Assembly: GCA_003427395.1 (NCBI GenBank)
Contig: BFEA01000174.1
Coordinates: 1,888,625-1,927,596, forward strand
Length of the DNA: 38,972 nucleotides
Source: Chara braunii
Lineage: Eukaryota > Streptophyta > Charophyceae > Charales > Characeae
Direction: 5' to 3'
This document shows, one piece after another, positions 37,976 to 38,972 of the stretch. Position 1 is the stretch's first letter. The number at the start of each line of letters is the position of its first letter. Both the position numbers and the translations under genes were made by a program. The notes beneath the pieces were generated by a model. The model did not search any database, was not told where the DNA came from, and saw only the letters and a list, made by a program, of their open reading frames with translations.

Positions 37976-38145
37976 GACCACGTCAGCATTGTGCCACATC
38001 AGCAGCGGCCCACGAAGGCAGATTGCCACATCACCCGCATGCCACCTCAGCATGCCACGACAGCGGAGTGCCAACTCAGCAGCGGCCACCTCAGCAGTGC
38101 CACATCAGCAGGTGCCACCTCAGCGGTGACATATCAGCAGCAGAC
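37976..38145 (+). promoter_or_regulatory. CCACRTCAGCA motif array in the E4 leader
   Basis: About ten variants of CCAC[GAC]TCAGCA (CCACGTCAGCA at about 37978, then CCACATCAGCA, CCACCTCAGCA, CCAACTCAGCA and others) are spaced 12-25 bp apart and end about 15 bp before the gag ATG. The same core stands before gag in E1. The ACGT-containing copy matches plant bZIP sites. Role inferred. Confidence 0.6.
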
Positions 38146-38156
38146 AGAGTACTCTG

Positions 38157-38972
38157 ATGCGCCGCAGTCAACGGCTTGCGGAGCGCGGATCCACAGGAAC
38201 CAAGCCCCAACTGGGACCTAGGACCCGTCGGGTCCTGCTCAGGCGATGCACGACCATGGCCGCTACCGCTGACGCCAATGCACAAGACAGCCCCAAGAGG
38301 CCGGTTACCCCTCCTATCCCAATTCAGCAGGCCAATGAAACGCTACTAGCGTTTCTCAAACGTCTCCAGCTCTACCTGGAGACCACTGCAGCTGAACTGA
38401 GCAAGTGGGAAGAGGAGGAAGCCGCCCACCGGCAGGAAATTCAACGCCAGCTGCCAGAGGCAGAGGCAGCACGTCAGCAGGCCGCAGCAGAAGCTGCAGC
38501 AGCCACACGGTTGCAACAGCAGCAGGTCGAGGCAAGTCAATACCAAGTTCGTTACCAAGCTACAATGGAGCTTGCCAACGAAGAAGCCACGTACGGGAGG
38601 TTACTCCGATAGCAGCATTTTCGAGCAAACCAAGAACAAGAGGAGCCGACCGAGGACGAGAGAAACAAAGAGGTCACAACAGTTTTGACGGAGAATCTGC
38701 TGTACATGTGCAATTGGCAGCAACGTGAACTGCTGGCCATGCGACAGGTCTTCATCCACCACGAAACAACGTTTAAAACACTGGACAAGAAGATCGCTAC
38801 CCTGCAGGCCGAGATCAGCACACTACACGCCGCCAACAGCCAGCAGCAGACACTCAATGACCAGCTGCAGACCAATGTCAGCACGGGGTTGGCACGACTG
38901 TCGGCAGCTGCGTCGACGGGCAGCGCAGTGGCAGACTGCAGCCCAGCCTTGGCCGCGCAGGCCAAGCAACTC
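38157..38972 (+). pseudogene. E4 gag, N-terminal part, with one in-frame TAG
   Basis: The ATG at 38157 gives MRRSQRLAERGSTGTKPQ. A second Met at 38256 (MAATADANAQDSPKRP) is an alternative start. It is followed by LLAFLKRLQLYLETTAAEL and a long Gln/Ala/Glu-rich coiled coil (about residues 85-150), similar in style to E1 gag. At 38610 a TAG follows GRLLR. The same frame then stays open to the window end with QHFRANQEQEEPTEDERN, NWQQRELLAMRQVFIHHETT and TLDKKIATLQAEISTLHAAN, another coiled coil. The TAG is followed by CAG CAT. It is most simply a mutated Gln codon; leaky readthrough is possible. The gene continues beyond the window. Confidence 0.75.

Larger units (their letters stand above)
36178..38972 (+). 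mobile_element. E4: Ty3/gypsy LTR retrotransposon, 5' part
   Basis: It comprises a 5' LTR (36178-37058, tips TGTTG and CAACA), primer site (37062-37073), a leader of about 1.1 kb and gag from 38157 to the window end. It has the same leader layout as E1. Pol and the 3' LTR lie outside the window, so class assignment rests on the gag style and primer site. Confidence 0.75.

Overview
The window looks like repeat-rich nuclear DNA of a charophyte green alga or plant. My best guess is Chara (C. braunii-like), because the Ty3/gypsy gag-pol proteins read like the families I remember from that genome. This is a recollection and was not searched. Four initiator-Met-tRNA primer sites, tRNA-derived SINE structure, chromodomain-like integrase tails, microsatellites, poly-N and poly-G assembly artefacts and the absence of operon-like gene packing all fit a eukaryotic genome. 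I see no intact, confidently identified host gene.

Layout. (1) 1-15451, minus strand: element E1, a Ty3/gypsy chromovirus-like retrotransposon. Its 5' LTR (14252-15451) contains a 965-N gap. It is followed by a primer-binding site, leader, gag N-terminus (about 12560-13373), a foreign stretch of about 7.8 kb (about 4800-12560), the rest of gag, protease, RT, RNase H, integrase with chromodomain-like tail, a polypurine tract and the start of the 3' LTR (1-276). (2) The foreign stretch carries four unrecognised minus-strand ORFs, three of which look like paralogues, degenerate short repeats and a hammerhead-ribozyme-like core. (3) 15452-17263: simple repeats, a tRNA-derived SINE and a duplicated segment of about 95 bp. 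(4) 17264-32988, plus strand: element E2, with paired LTRs of about 1 kb. Its gag-pol is interrupted by a TIR/MITE complex (22311-23943) and by a second complete-looking but deleted Ty3/gypsy element, E3 (23944-30825). (5) 32989-36177: low-feature DNA with a possible exon, a three-copy tandem repeat and a LINE-type RT fragment. (6) 36178-38972, plus strand: element E4, another Ty3/gypsy element, with 5' LTR, primer site, leader and gag running off the window.

All four LTR elements are decayed. Their damage is dominated by in-frame TAG/TGA/TAA codons at places where Gln or Arg is expected, plus internal deletions and frameshifts. E1 and E4 share a leader design: primer site, ATTG repeats, AT-rich tract, then an array of CCACGTCAGCA-like motifs just before gag. 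The most unusual items are that shared motif array, the hammerhead-like core, the family of three small paralogous ORFs inside the E1 insertion, and the Gln-codon-to-stop decay pattern.
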